From NCBI GenBank assembly GCA_965249175.1, contig OZ252227.1:6386001-6450000 (forward strand): a stretch of DNA of 64,000 nt, read 5' to 3'. Below, in pieces: positions 1 through 8,268 of the stretch. The DNA comes from CAZYFH01 sp965249175 (GTDB lineage Bacteria > Acidobacteriota > Vicinamibacteria > Vicinamibacterales > UBA8438). Numbering within the stretch: position 1 is the stretch's first letter; each line of letters starts with the position of its first letter. The notes below the pieces were generated by a model. That model searched no databases. It saw only the letters and a program-made list of their open reading frames with translations, and was not told the DNA's origin. A program made the translations under genes and the position numbers.

Positions 1-14
1 AACCTCGTCAGCCG

Positions 15-2384
15 CTACTGAACAACAACGTCCTGCGTGTCCAACGACCTCCGCATCCGAAACGGCGGGCTCTCGACGATGCCGAGGATGAGCGACGACC
101 AGCGGTAGCCGCCCGGCGCCGCGTCGCGGAGGATCCGGCGCACCGCAGGCGCGTCGTAATAGTCTAGCCCCCTGCCGAGCGCGTATGTCAGGAGTTTCTC
201 GGTCACGGTGCCGACGAACTCGGTGCGCCACGGCTCGCGGAGCAGCGCCGTCCTGAGCCCCGCCGGGCCGTCGAAGGGAGCGCCGTCCGGCAGCGCGCCC
301 GACGCATCGATCGTCCCGCCCGGCCCCTCGCTGGCCCGCCAGCGCCCGACCGCATCGAAGTTCTCGAGCGCGAACCCGAGCGGGTCGATCGTGGCATGAC
401 ACGCCGCGCACGCGGGGCTCGCCCGGTGCCGCGCCATCCGCTCGCGCATCGTCGACGGCTGGTCCTCGTCCTCGCTCTCGCTCAGCTCGGGGATTTCGGG
501 CGGAGGTGGTGGCGGCGGCGCCCCGAGCAGGTTGTCGAGTAGCCATTTCCCGCGGACCACCGGGGAGGTGCGGTGTGGGTACGAGGTGACCGTCAGGATG
601 CTGCCCTGACCCAGCAGCCCGGCGCGGCGCTCGTCCGTGTGCGTGATCCGTCTGAAGTGGCTGCCGTAGACGTCGGCGATCCCGTAGTGTCGCGCCAGGC
701 GCTCGTTGACGAACGTGTAGTCGGACTGGAGAAGCTCGGGCACCGTCCGGTCCTCACGCACCTGGCTCTCGACGAACAGCTCGGTTTCGCGCCGGAGCGC
801 CTGCCTGAGGTTGTCGTCGAACTCGGGGAACCGGGTCGCATCGGGAGCGACCGACCGAAGATTGCGCAGGTAGAGCCACTGCCCGGCGAAATTCTCGACC
901 AGCGCGCGAGACCGGGGGTCGGCCAACATCCGCCGAACCTGTGCGTCTCGCACCGCCGGGTCGCCGAGCCTTCCCTCGGCGGCGAGGTCGACGAGCTCGT
1001 CATCGGGAATGCTGCTCCAGAGGAAGAACGACAGACGGGATGCGAGCTCCAGGTCGTTGAGGCGATACGGCGTGCCGGGTGCGACGTTGGCCGGGTCGTG
1101 CTCGATGCGGAACAGGAACTTCGGCGACACGAGCGTCGCCTCGATGGCCCACCGTATGCCGTCCTCGAAGCCCCCGCCCTCGCGTCGTCCTTGGTCGTAC
1201 GCAGCGACGAGCGGTTGGACGTCGGTGTCGGTCACCGGCCGCCGATACGCACGCCGGGCGAGTGCCGAGAGAATCTGCTCGGCACACGGCCCCTCCTCTA
1301 GCGGCGTGACGGGGTAACAACCGAAGATCGCGCGGCGGCTCGGCGTATCCGCCGGGACCTGACCGTCGAAGGGCCCGATGACCTCGACGCTCTCCACCGC
1401 AGGGTCGTTCGGATACAACGTGAACGCGAAACTCGTGATCGGCGGCGGTGGCGGCCGGGCGTCGACTGGCAGCGACTGCTCCAGCGCCCCGACGAACGAA
1501 ATCCCCAGCAACCGCGTACCCGCGCTCACCGGCAGACGCACGGTGATCGGATCCCGGTCGCCCAGGTCGAACAGCCGCACCCGCTCGCGATCGAGGCGGA
1601 TCTCGAGCTGGTGCGGCGCACGCGCGCGTCCCCGCAGCGTGACCTTGATCTCGTATGACGCGTCGAGCGGGAAGTGGTGGCGTACCGCGAGTCCACCACG
1701 CGACCCGAATGGCAGGTCGTCGCTGACCCGGCCGTTCTGCGCCAGCAGCGGCGACGTCTGGTAACGGGCGGTCGTCGGGCGCAGCGTGGGATCGCCGACA
1801 GCGCGGCGGCTGATCTTTGCTGCCGCGAGCAGGTAGCGCTCGAGCAGGCCAGGTGACACCGACAGCACGTCGCCGATGTTGTCGAAGCCGTAGCCCGACT
1901 CGTCCGGTGGGAGCAGCGCGCGCCCGTCGATCTCGAGCGCGAGCAGGTCGCGGATCGCGTTAGCATATTCGGCGCGGTTGAGACGATGGACGGCCGGTCG
2001 TCCCGGGTTGAGATCGGCCTCAGCGGCGCGGTCGAGCGCGGATTCGAAGTAGGCGACGAGCGACGCGTAGGTGTCGGCGTCGGGGCGCGGCCGGGGCGAC
2101 GGCGGCATCAACCCGGTCCGAAGCTTTCGAACCACCTTTTCCCACACCGCGGCATCGTCGCCAACGTGTGCCGGGTCGACCGTGTCGAGCGCGAGGCCCG
2201 CCGTGCCCAGTCGTTCGTTGTGGCAGGTGACACAGTAGCGGTCGAGCACCGCGCGGGCCGAGACGGCGGGCGTGCCCGCCGTCTCTTGTGCCAAGAGGTT
2301 CTCGCCGGTCGGTGGACCGGCGAGTCCCAGGCACATGATGATGACGACGCCGGCGACGAGTGTTGGTCGGGTCGCGAGGGTCAT
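15..2384 (-). CDS. Exported DUF1592-family protein with two heme c sites
   Basis: The 789-residue protein has an N-terminal signal segment. A first CxxCH heme motif (CVTCH, about residue 51) is followed by the DUF1587 block (RLNRAEYANAIRDLLAL), the DUF1595/DUF1592 blocks (LELASRLSFFLWSSIPDDEL), a DUF1588 block with a seven-proline run, a second CxxCH (CAACH, near residue 660) and C-terminal DUF1585. This is the usual order of Planctomycetes/Acidobacteriota secreted cytochrome-like proteins of unknown reaction. It is probably periplasmic and redox-active. The start overlaps the stop of the upstream ankyrin gene by ATGA, so the two are co-transcribed. A paralogue lies at 12528-14966 with a DUF1552 partner. 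Any partner here would lie left of the window. Confidence 0.9.
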   Translation of the reverse strand: MTLATRPTLVAGVVIIMCLGLAGPPTGENLLAQETAGTPAVSARAVLDRYCVTCHNERLGTAGLALDTVDPAHVGDDAAVWEKVVRKLRTGLMPPSPRPRPDADTYASLVAYFESALDRAAEADLNPGRPAVHRLNRAEYANAIRDLLALEIDGRALLPPDESGYGFDNIGDVLSVSPGLLERYLLAAAKISRRAVGDPTLRPTTARYQTSPLLAQNGRVSDDLPFGSRGGLAVRHHFPLDASYEIKVTLRGRARAPHQLEIRLDRERVRLFDLGDRDPITVRLPVSAGTRLLGISFVGALEQSLPVDARPPPPPITSFAFTLYPNDPAVESVEVIGPFDGQVPADTPSRRAIFGCYPVTPLEEGPCAEQILSALARRAYRRPVTDTDVQPLVAAYDQGRREGGGFEDGIRWAIEATLVSPKFLFRIEHDPANVAPGTPYRLNDLELASRLSFFLWSSIPDDELVDLAAEGRLGDPAVRDAQVRRMLADPRSRALVENFAGQWLYLRNLRSVAPDATRFPEFDDNLRQALRRETELFVESQVREDRTVPELLQSDYTFVNERLARHYGIADVYGSHFRRITHTDERRAGLLGQGSILTVTSYPHRTSPVVRGKWLLDNLLGAPPPPPPPEIPELSESEDEDQPSTMRERMARHRASPACAACHATIDPLGFALENFDAVGRWRASEGPGGTIDASGALPDGAPFDGPAGLRTALLREPWRTEFVGTVTEKLLTYALGRGLDYYDAPAVRRILRDAAPGGYRWSSLILGIVESPPFRMRRSLDTQDVVVQ

Positions 2385-3985
2385 CGCCTCGGCTCGTCCG
2401 GTTCCGTCGAGTCTCCGTAGTTCGTCAGTCCAAAGGTCAACTGGACGCCCGCGTCTGAGTCGGCGCCGAGCTCTCGCAGACGCGCCGCCGCCTCATCGTG
2501 TCGGACGAAGGTGGTGCAGCAGATGAGATGCCCCTCGGCGACGCGCATCGGCGTTTGCTCAGCCGCGTTCGTCGCGTCGATCTCCGCGCCCGCCTCGAGG
2601 AGATGCTCGATGACGCGGTTCGCGTTGTGATACGCGGCTGCGTGCAGCGCAGTCTCGCCATGCGTATTGGCGGCGTTGACGTCGACGCCGAGCTCGAGGC
2701 CCACCTGGATTGCGTCGACCGCGTTGGCTTCGGTCCAGGTGTAGTAGGTGATGTCGGACGAGGCGCGCTTGCCGAGGCCTGCCGCAAGCATCAGCGCCGT
2801 CGTCCCGTCATCGGTTGTCAGTCGCGAATCGGCACCGTGTTCTGCGAGCAGCCGCATCATGGGCGCGTCGGCAGACTTGGCGGCGACGATGAACGGGGTC
2901 GCTCCGATCTGGGTCAACCTTCCCGAGCCGGGCGACTGAAAGGTGCCGATCTCGAAGGCGTTGGTGAGGCGCTGGGGACGTTCGAGGCGTTGGTTGGGAT
3001 CCGCGCCACGGACCAACAGCGACTCGGCGACAGCCAGCGCCCCGGTCGCGCTTGCGAGATGCAACGCCGTGTAGCCAGCGTCCGCCGGACTCGGATCCGC
3101 ACCGGCGTTCAGCAGAAAAAGTGCGATGTCACCGTGGCGCTTCGTGAGGGCCAGCATGAGCGCCGTGACGCCATCCGGCGCGGCCTCGTCGACATTGGCA
3201 CCCGCTGCCAGGAGCACGCGCACGCTCTCCAGATGACCGGCCAGGATTGCGTGGAGCAGGGGCGTGAACCCCCCTTCTGGCCTGGGCGGGTCCAGGTCCC
3301 CGTCGCGGGGCAGCGCGGCGGGGTTGACCGCCTCGAACCGACTCAGGACCGTCGGTTCCTTGCGCCCATATCCTCCGGCGCGTGGCGGCCGAGTGCGAGT
3401 GGCTGCCCGGGCATGAACGTCCGCGCCGATTTCGACCAGAAGCGTCACGACGTCGGCCTGTCGCTCGGCTGACGCCCACATCAACGCGGTGTGCCCACCG
3501 GCCGTTGCTCGGTTGACGTCGGCTCCCGCGGCCACCAGCAGCCTCACCGCCCGCGGGTTGCCCGACCTCGCGGCCATCATGAGGGCGGTGTCGCCGCTCG
3601 AACGGGCGGCGTTCGGATTCGTCCCCGCCTCCAGCAGTGTGCCAACCATCGGCGCACTCCCGTTCGTGGAGGCGAGCATGAGCGGCGTCACACCGAGCTC
3701 ATTGGCGGCGCTGGCGTCGGCGCCCGCCGCGAGGAGCAGGTCGACCATCGCGTGATGGTCCCAGTGGACAGCCCAGGCCAGCGGCGTGGCACCATCGGCT
3801 TGCGGCGCGTCGACATCGACGCCGTCGCCCAACAGGGCCCGCAGCGCGGCCACGTCCTGTCCCTGCGCCGCGTCCACCAGTCGTCGGTCGACGGAGCTCT
3901 GCCCGGAAGCGGTCAACACCGACGTCCCCAGCAGCGTGAGAGCCGCGGTGACCGCTAACACCGACACGTCGGCGTGCGTCTTCAT
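2381..3985 (-). CDS. Exported ankyrin-repeat protein
   Basis: The protein has a signal peptide (MKTHADVSVLAVTAALTLLG, ending near ASGQ) and then about a dozen ankyrin repeats, with units such as GATPLAWAVHWDHHAMVDLL and GDTALMMAARSGNPRAVRLL. It lacks any recognisable catalytic domain. I chose the ATG at 3985 because it begins the signal peptide; the frame stays open 27 codons further upstream without adding signal features. It is the first gene of a two-gene unit with the DUF1592 protein. It is probably a periplasmic binding or scaffold partner, which is an inference from context. A second exported ankyrin gene (16355-17758) sits next to the other DUF1592/DUF1552 pair. Confidence 0.88.
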   Translation of the reverse strand: MKTHADVSVLAVTAALTLLGTSVLTASGQSSVDRRLVDAAQGQDVAALRALLGDGVDVDAPQADGATPLAWAVHWDHHAMVDLLLAAGADASAANELGVTPLMLASTNGSAPMVGTLLEAGTNPNAARSSGDTALMMAARSGNPRAVRLLVAAGADVNRATAGGHTALMWASAERQADVVTLLVEIGADVHARAATRTRPPRAGGYGRKEPTVLSRFEAVNPAALPRDGDLDPPRPEGGFTPLLHAILAGHLESVRVLLAAGANVDEAAPDGVTALMLALTKRHGDIALFLLNAGADPSPADAGYTALHLASATGALAVAESLLVRGADPNQRLERPQRLTNAFEIGTFQSPGSGRLTQIGATPFIVAAKSADAPMMRLLAEHGADSRLTTDDGTTALMLAAGLGKRASSDITYYTWTEANAVDAIQVGLELGVDVNAANTHGETALHAAAYHNANRVIEHLLEAGAEIDATNAAEQTPMRVAEGHLICCTTFVRHDEAAARLRELGADSDAGVQLTFGLTNYGDSTEPDEPRR

Positions 3986-4221
3986 GAGGCGCCTGGGAGT
4001 GTGGGGCGCAACTCCCTTGACAGATGACAGAATCCTACCGCAAGCGCCGGCGTGAAGTCCCGTCATATCAAGGACCTAGCGAGCGGTTGGAACCGAGGGC
4101 CACGCGCCGACGTATGAGAGGGCTGAGGGCGGCACCCGCCGGCCACGAACCACCACCGGCGGCCATCTGCGTTATGCTTAGCAGGTTCGCATTTTATGCT
4201 TCCAGAGTGAGGATTCGCATC

Positions 4222-5613
4222 ATGACTACGTCGAAGACGCTCAGCCTGCTTGGCCTCGCGGCGATCGTGCTGGTGGCCACCCCCGTGACTGCGGCCGGCC
4301 AGACCGCGATGGAACCGACGTTTACGAAGGACATCGCGCCGATCCTGCAGCGCAGCTGCCAGAAGTGCCATCGGCCCGACGCGCTGGCGCCGATGTCGTT
4401 GATCAGCTACGAGGACACGCGACCGTGGGCGCGGGCAATCAAATACCGCACCGGGCTGCGCGACAAAATGGGCGTGATGCCGCCGTGGTACATCGAGAAG
4501 GACATCGGCATCCAGGACTTCAAGGACGACTGGTCGTTGAGCGACGCGGAAATTACGACGATCGCCCGGTGGGCCGACAACGGCGCCCCCCAGGGCGACC
4601 CGGCTGACATGCCGACACCGCCGGCGTTCATCGATGTCGACGACTGGGAGATCGGGCAACCCGATCTGATCGTATCGTCGCCGCCGTTCGACGTCCCTGG
4701 CGACGCACCCGACTGGTGGGGTAGCCTCGGCGTCGCGGAGAGCGGGCTCACCGAGGACCGGTATGTCGCGGCCATCGAATACAAGGAGCGGAACAACATG
4801 CCGCGGGGTGTGAAGTCCGACACCGTCGGTGGCTTGTTCGTTGTGCACCATTCGGCGCTGGCGATCTTTGGACCGGATGAAGAGCCGAGCCCCAACGCGA
4901 CCTGGCCGGTGCACGAGGTCGGCCGCAACGCCGACGTGTTCGACGAGAAAGCCGGGAAGCTGATGAAGGCGGGGTCGACGTTGCTCTGGCCGTCGACGCA
5001 CTTGCACGCGAACGGCACCGACACCACCGCGCGCCTCGAGGTGGGTTTCAAGTTCCACCCGAAGGGCTACGAGCCGGAGAAGGATATGCAGCTCCTTTTC
5101 TTCGGCAACGGCCCCGATCTGGATATCCGCGCGATGGAGTCCGACCAGCGCGCCGATGCCTACTTCACGCTGCCGGCCAACGCGAAGCTCAGTGTCTACG
5201 AGCCGCACATGCACGCCCCCGGCGTGCGGATGTGCCTCGACGCGGTCTGGGGCACGACGGTGCAGACGCTCAACTGCTCGGGCTATGACCACAACTGGGT
5301 CAGGGTCTACAAGTATGCGGATGACGCGGCGCCGCTGCTTCCCAAGGGAACCATCCTGCACCTGACCGGGTACTTCAACAACTCGCCGACCAACCCGAAC
5401 GTCGTGGACCCGCGGAACTGGTCCGGGTCGGGGCACCGGTCGGTCGACAACATGTTCATCAACCTCATCCAGGCCTCCTTCATGGACGACGAGGAGTTCG
5501 CGGCCGAGGTGGCCATGCGCGAGGCGACGCTGCAGGCCGACGGCGGCAGTGATGTCGGCTGTATCACGTGCGGGACGACCGACGATACGGTCAACGCCAA
5601 CGAAGGCCAGTAA
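4222..5613 (+). CDS. Cytochrome c/copper type II ascorbate-dependent monooxygenase-like protein
   Basis: The 463-residue exported protein starts at the ATG at 4222, where the signal peptide (MTTSKTLSLLGLAAIVLVA) begins; the open frame extends 66 codons upstream without support. A c-type heme motif CQKCH lies near the mature N terminus. The C-terminal half carries the histidine pattern of the peptidylglycine-hydroxylase/dopamine-hydroxylase fold: VVHHSAL, STHLHANG and YEPHMHAPG. These are candidate CuH and CuM ligands. The substrate is unknown; fusion to a heme domain suggests electrons come from a cytochrome rather than ascorbate. It is followed 24 bases later by an exported partner gene, and paralogues lie at 6661 and 10218. 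Confidence 0.85.
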   Translation: MTTSKTLSLLGLAAIVLVATPVTAAGQTAMEPTFTKDIAPILQRSCQKCHRPDALAPMSLISYEDTRPWARAIKYRTGLRDKMGVMPPWYIEKDIGIQDFKDDWSLSDAEITTIARWADNGAPQGDPADMPTPPAFIDVDDWEIGQPDLIVSSPPFDVPGDAPDWWGSLGVAESGLTEDRYVAAIEYKERNNMPRGVKSDTVGGLFVVHHSALAIFGPDEEPSPNATWPVHEVGRNADVFDEKAGKLMKAGSTLLWPSTHLHANGTDTTARLEVGFKFHPKGYEPEKDMQLLFFGNGPDLDIRAMESDQRADAYFTLPANAKLSVYEPHMHAPGVRMCLDAVWGTTVQTLNCSGYDHNWVRVYKYADDAAPLLPKGTILHLTGYFNNSPTNPNVVDPRNWSGSGHRSVDNMFINLIQASFMDDEEFAAEVAMREATLQADGGSDVGCITCGTTDDTVNANEGQ

Positions 5614-5637
5614 CGTCAGCCGGCAGGAGAAACGACC

Positions 5638-6531
5638 GTGCGTAGAGCGGCGATTGCGGTTTTCGTCATCGTGGGTGTGTCACTCGTGGCACTGCCGAGT
5701 GGCCACGCTCAGCAGTCGTTCGCCACTGGCCAGACCATCGCGCCCGCATACGAGGGGTGGGAGCAGAACGATGACGGCTCGTTCAACCTGGTCTTCGGCT
5801 ACATGAACCGGAACTGGGGCGAGCAGATTGACGTTCCCGTCGGTCCGGAGAACGGCATCGAGCCGGGTGGTCCCGACTTCGGCCAGCCGACGCGCTTCCT
5901 CCCGCGCCGCAACCGCTTTGTCTTCCGGATACGCGTCCCCGCCGACTTCGGTGACAAGGAGCTGGTCTGGACGCTCACGAGCAACGGAGAGACCGAGCGG
6001 GCCTATGGCACGCTGAAGCGCGATTACTACATCAACGATCTGGTGGTGCAGGCCAATTTCGGTGCTTCTGGCGCGGCCGGTGCGACGCCGGAGTCGGAGA
6101 AAAACCAGGTCCCGACGGTCGCGGTGGAAGGCGGGGCGACACGAAGTGTCGGTGTGGGTGAGGCGGTCACGCTGACGGCCGTCGTCACCGACGACGGCCT
6201 GCCGTCGGCGCGACGGCTCCAGCCCACGAACGCGAATTTGCCGGGCCGCATCACGACCGACAGTGCTACCGGTCTGCGGATGTCATGGTTCGTCTATCGC
6301 GGACCCGGCGGGGTCGTATTCGACCCGCCGCAGATCAAGGTGTGGGAGGACACGCGAGAGGGCAACGATTCGCCCTGGTCTCCCGGGTGGAGGACGCCGG
6401 ATGCGCCGGAGGGCGGTCGATGGGTGGCGCGCGCCACGTTTGATAGGCCCGGCACCTACGTCCTCCGTGCCATCGCCCACGACGGCGCACTCGCGTCCCA
6501 CCAGGACGTGACCGTCACGGTCAACCGCTGA
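5638..6531 (+). CDS. Exported protein of unrecognised family
   Basis: The 297-residue protein starts at GTG (5638), preceded by CAGGAGA. It has a clear signal peptide ending near GHAQQ. The first half contains the conserved stretch YEGW..NDDGSFNLVFGYMNRNW. It resembles the protein at 11560-12387 (FEGW..NADGTFSLSFGYMNRNF, then a shared VPADFGD block). The C-terminal half looks like beta-sandwich sequence (TFDRPGTYVLRAIAHDGA). I do not recognise a named family. In both places the gene sits beside a cytochrome/copper monooxygenase-like gene, which suggests a secreted partner, but no function can be assigned. Confidence 0.8.
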   Translation: MRRAAIAVFVIVGVSLVALPSGHAQQSFATGQTIAPAYEGWEQNDDGSFNLVFGYMNRNWGEQIDVPVGPENGIEPGGPDFGQPTRFLPRRNRFVFRIRVPADFGDKELVWTLTSNGETERAYGTLKRDYYINDLVVQANFGASGAAGATPESEKNQVPTVAVEGGATRSVGVGEAVTLTAVVTDDGLPSARRLQPTNANLPGRITTDSATGLRMSWFVYRGPGGVVFDPPQIKVWEDTREGNDSPWSPGWRTPDAPEGGRWVARATFDRPGTYVLRAIAHDGALASHQDVTVTVNR

Positions 6532-6591
6532 CGGGCGGCCCGGTTCCGATCCTTCTCGACCCGCCGCAGCTGTCGACGCGTGTGTCCGGTA

Positions 6592-6642
6592 CGTAGCGCA
6601 AGGCTTTAGCCTTGCCTCGCGGGCCTGAAGGCCCGCGCTACG
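6592..6642. repeat. Paired REP-like palindromes
   Basis: Eight-base outer arms CGTAGCGC/GCGCTACG enclose two inner hairpins: AAGGC-TTTA-GCCTT (6600-6613) and GCGGGCC-TGAA-GGCCCGC (6619-6636). The GTAG tetranucleotide before each hairpin is typical of REP elements mobilised by RAYT transposases. The two units face each other, a BIME-like arrangement between convergent genes. It may also act as a transcription terminator. A related single unit is at 23925-23948. Confidence 0.75.
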
Positions 6643-6660
6643 CCTTCACTGCCGACGTCT

Positions 6661-8223
6661 CTAGTTGTCGCCGGCCAGCGTTCCCTCGAACGCCGAGAAC
6701 GGCACCATCCCGTCCCCTTCGAACTCGCCCTGGATCGCGCCGTCGTCGGCCACCTGGCCCTCGACGATGAAGTCGCCACTCAGCCGCCCCAGGCGGAGCT
6801 GCATGTCGAAGCGGTAAGCATCTCCGTCCCAGACGATGTTCTCCGCCGGCATGGTCATGAGATTGCCGCGGATCGGGATGTACCACGTGCCCTCGCCGTC
6901 CCTCGGCAGATGCAGGGCGGTCGGCAACGACTGCCCCATCATCTGCAGGTCGACGCGGTACGCGGATGCTCCTGGCAGCGATGCGATCAGGGCCTCGCGA
7001 CGCGTCTCGTCGGTCGCCGGTGTCGGGCTGACGCCCTCGTCGGGGTAGAACTCGAGAATGGTGAACATCATCTCGTCGGTCGTCTGCAGGCCGAAGCCGA
7101 CGGCCTTGTCGGGGTCGGGGTTGTTCGGGTTCGCCGCCGAGTTGTCGTAGTGCGCGACGATGTCGAGCCGCGTGCCGGCCGGGAGCGCGATACGGCGGTC
7201 GGGGTAGTAGAAGAGCTGCCAGTCGAAATCGTATTCCGGCACGCTGATCAGCGTCTGGGTCTCTCCGTTCGGGAAGTTCGCCACGAGCTTCATGTCCTTC
7301 CCGCGCACGTGCATGTGCGGGAAATACGAGATCGCGCTCACGTCCTGATCGATGATGTAGGACGAGCGGAGCTCGTGGTTCTCCGCGTGCGCCGGGATCT
7401 CGAAGCTCATCGAGCCGGCCAGCGCCGCGATGACTTCCTTCTGCATCTCGCCCTCGCCGAAGTACAGCGCGATACGCGTCTGATCGGTTTGCACTTCGCC
7501 GCTCGGGTGGTAGTGCGCGTTGATGGTCAGCTCCTGTTCCGGATACACCCAGCGGCCCATTCCTTCCGGGAACTCGTGCGGGTTCGTGCCGACCGACCAG
7601 ACGGCCAGGACGTCGAAGAACCCGCTCCCGCCTTGCTCGCCCTGGCCCGTGGTGAAGATCACCTGGTGATGCGTGACCTCCCGATTGCTCGGCCGGATTT
7701 CGATCGCCCGGATCCATCGCTTCTCGGTCAGGTCAACGGTCAACGAAAGGTCGGGATAGTAGTCGCTGCCCTCCGCCGGCACGGTGACCTCCGGGAGCGT
7801 CAGGATGTGGTCCGGCTCGCCGAGGACCCAGCCTTCGGTGAAGGCGGGCAGATCCGGAAGGTCGGCCGGATCGCCCTGTGGCGCGCCGGAGTCGACCCAC
7901 CGCGCGATCGTGTCGATCTCCCGCTCCGTCAGCCGCGCATCGTCCTTGAAGGACCCGAAGTCCGGGTCGGGAAACCAGGGTGGCATGTCGCCCGTCACGA
8001 CCTTGTCCTTGATCGCGCGTGCCCATGGCCTGACCTCGTCGTACGAGCGCAGCGGCATCGGGGCCACCTCGCCGGGTCGGTGGCAGCTCACGCAGTTGTC
8101 AAAGAGAATCGGGGCGACGTCCTTCGTAAAGGTTGCGGGCGCCTGCGCCGATGCGAGCCCGGTCGTGGCGAGCACGGCTGCCGCGGCGAGAACGGTCACG
8201 CGCGCGAAAAGACGGAATGTCAT
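6661..8223 (-). CDS. Cytochrome c/copper type II monooxygenase-like protein
   Basis: The 520-residue exported protein starts at the ATG at 8223, preceded by AGGAG at good spacing; the signal peptide begins MTFRLFARVTVLAAAAVLA. Heme motif CVSCH lies near the N terminus. Copper-ligand-like histidines follow in VTHHQVIF, NAHYHPSGE and SYFPHMHVRGKDM. It is longer than its two paralogues by a C-terminal beta-rich extension (about 100 residues). It is probably the last gene of a minus-strand operon after the PQQ dehydrogenase (45-base gap). Substrate unknown. It could be periplasmic or outer-membrane associated. Confidence 0.85.
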   Translation of the reverse strand: MTFRLFARVTVLAAAAVLATTGLASAQAPATFTKDVAPILFDNCVSCHRPGEVAPMPLRSYDEVRPWARAIKDKVVTGDMPPWFPDPDFGSFKDDARLTEREIDTIARWVDSGAPQGDPADLPDLPAFTEGWVLGEPDHILTLPEVTVPAEGSDYYPDLSLTVDLTEKRWIRAIEIRPSNREVTHHQVIFTTGQGEQGGSGFFDVLAVWSVGTNPHEFPEGMGRWVYPEQELTINAHYHPSGEVQTDQTRIALYFGEGEMQKEVIAALAGSMSFEIPAHAENHELRSSYIIDQDVSAISYFPHMHVRGKDMKLVANFPNGETQTLISVPEYDFDWQLFYYPDRRIALPAGTRLDIVAHYDNSAANPNNPDPDKAVGFGLQTTDEMMFTILEFYPDEGVSPTPATDETRREALIASLPGASAYRVDLQMMGQSLPTALHLPRDGEGTWYIPIRGNLMTMPAENIVWDGDAYRFDMQLRLGRLSGDFIVEGQVADDGAIQGEFEGDGMVPFSAFEGTLAGDN

Positions 8224-8268
8224 CTGTGTACTCCTTACGAGGTTCGGGCTCACGGCCCGGGCGACGGA

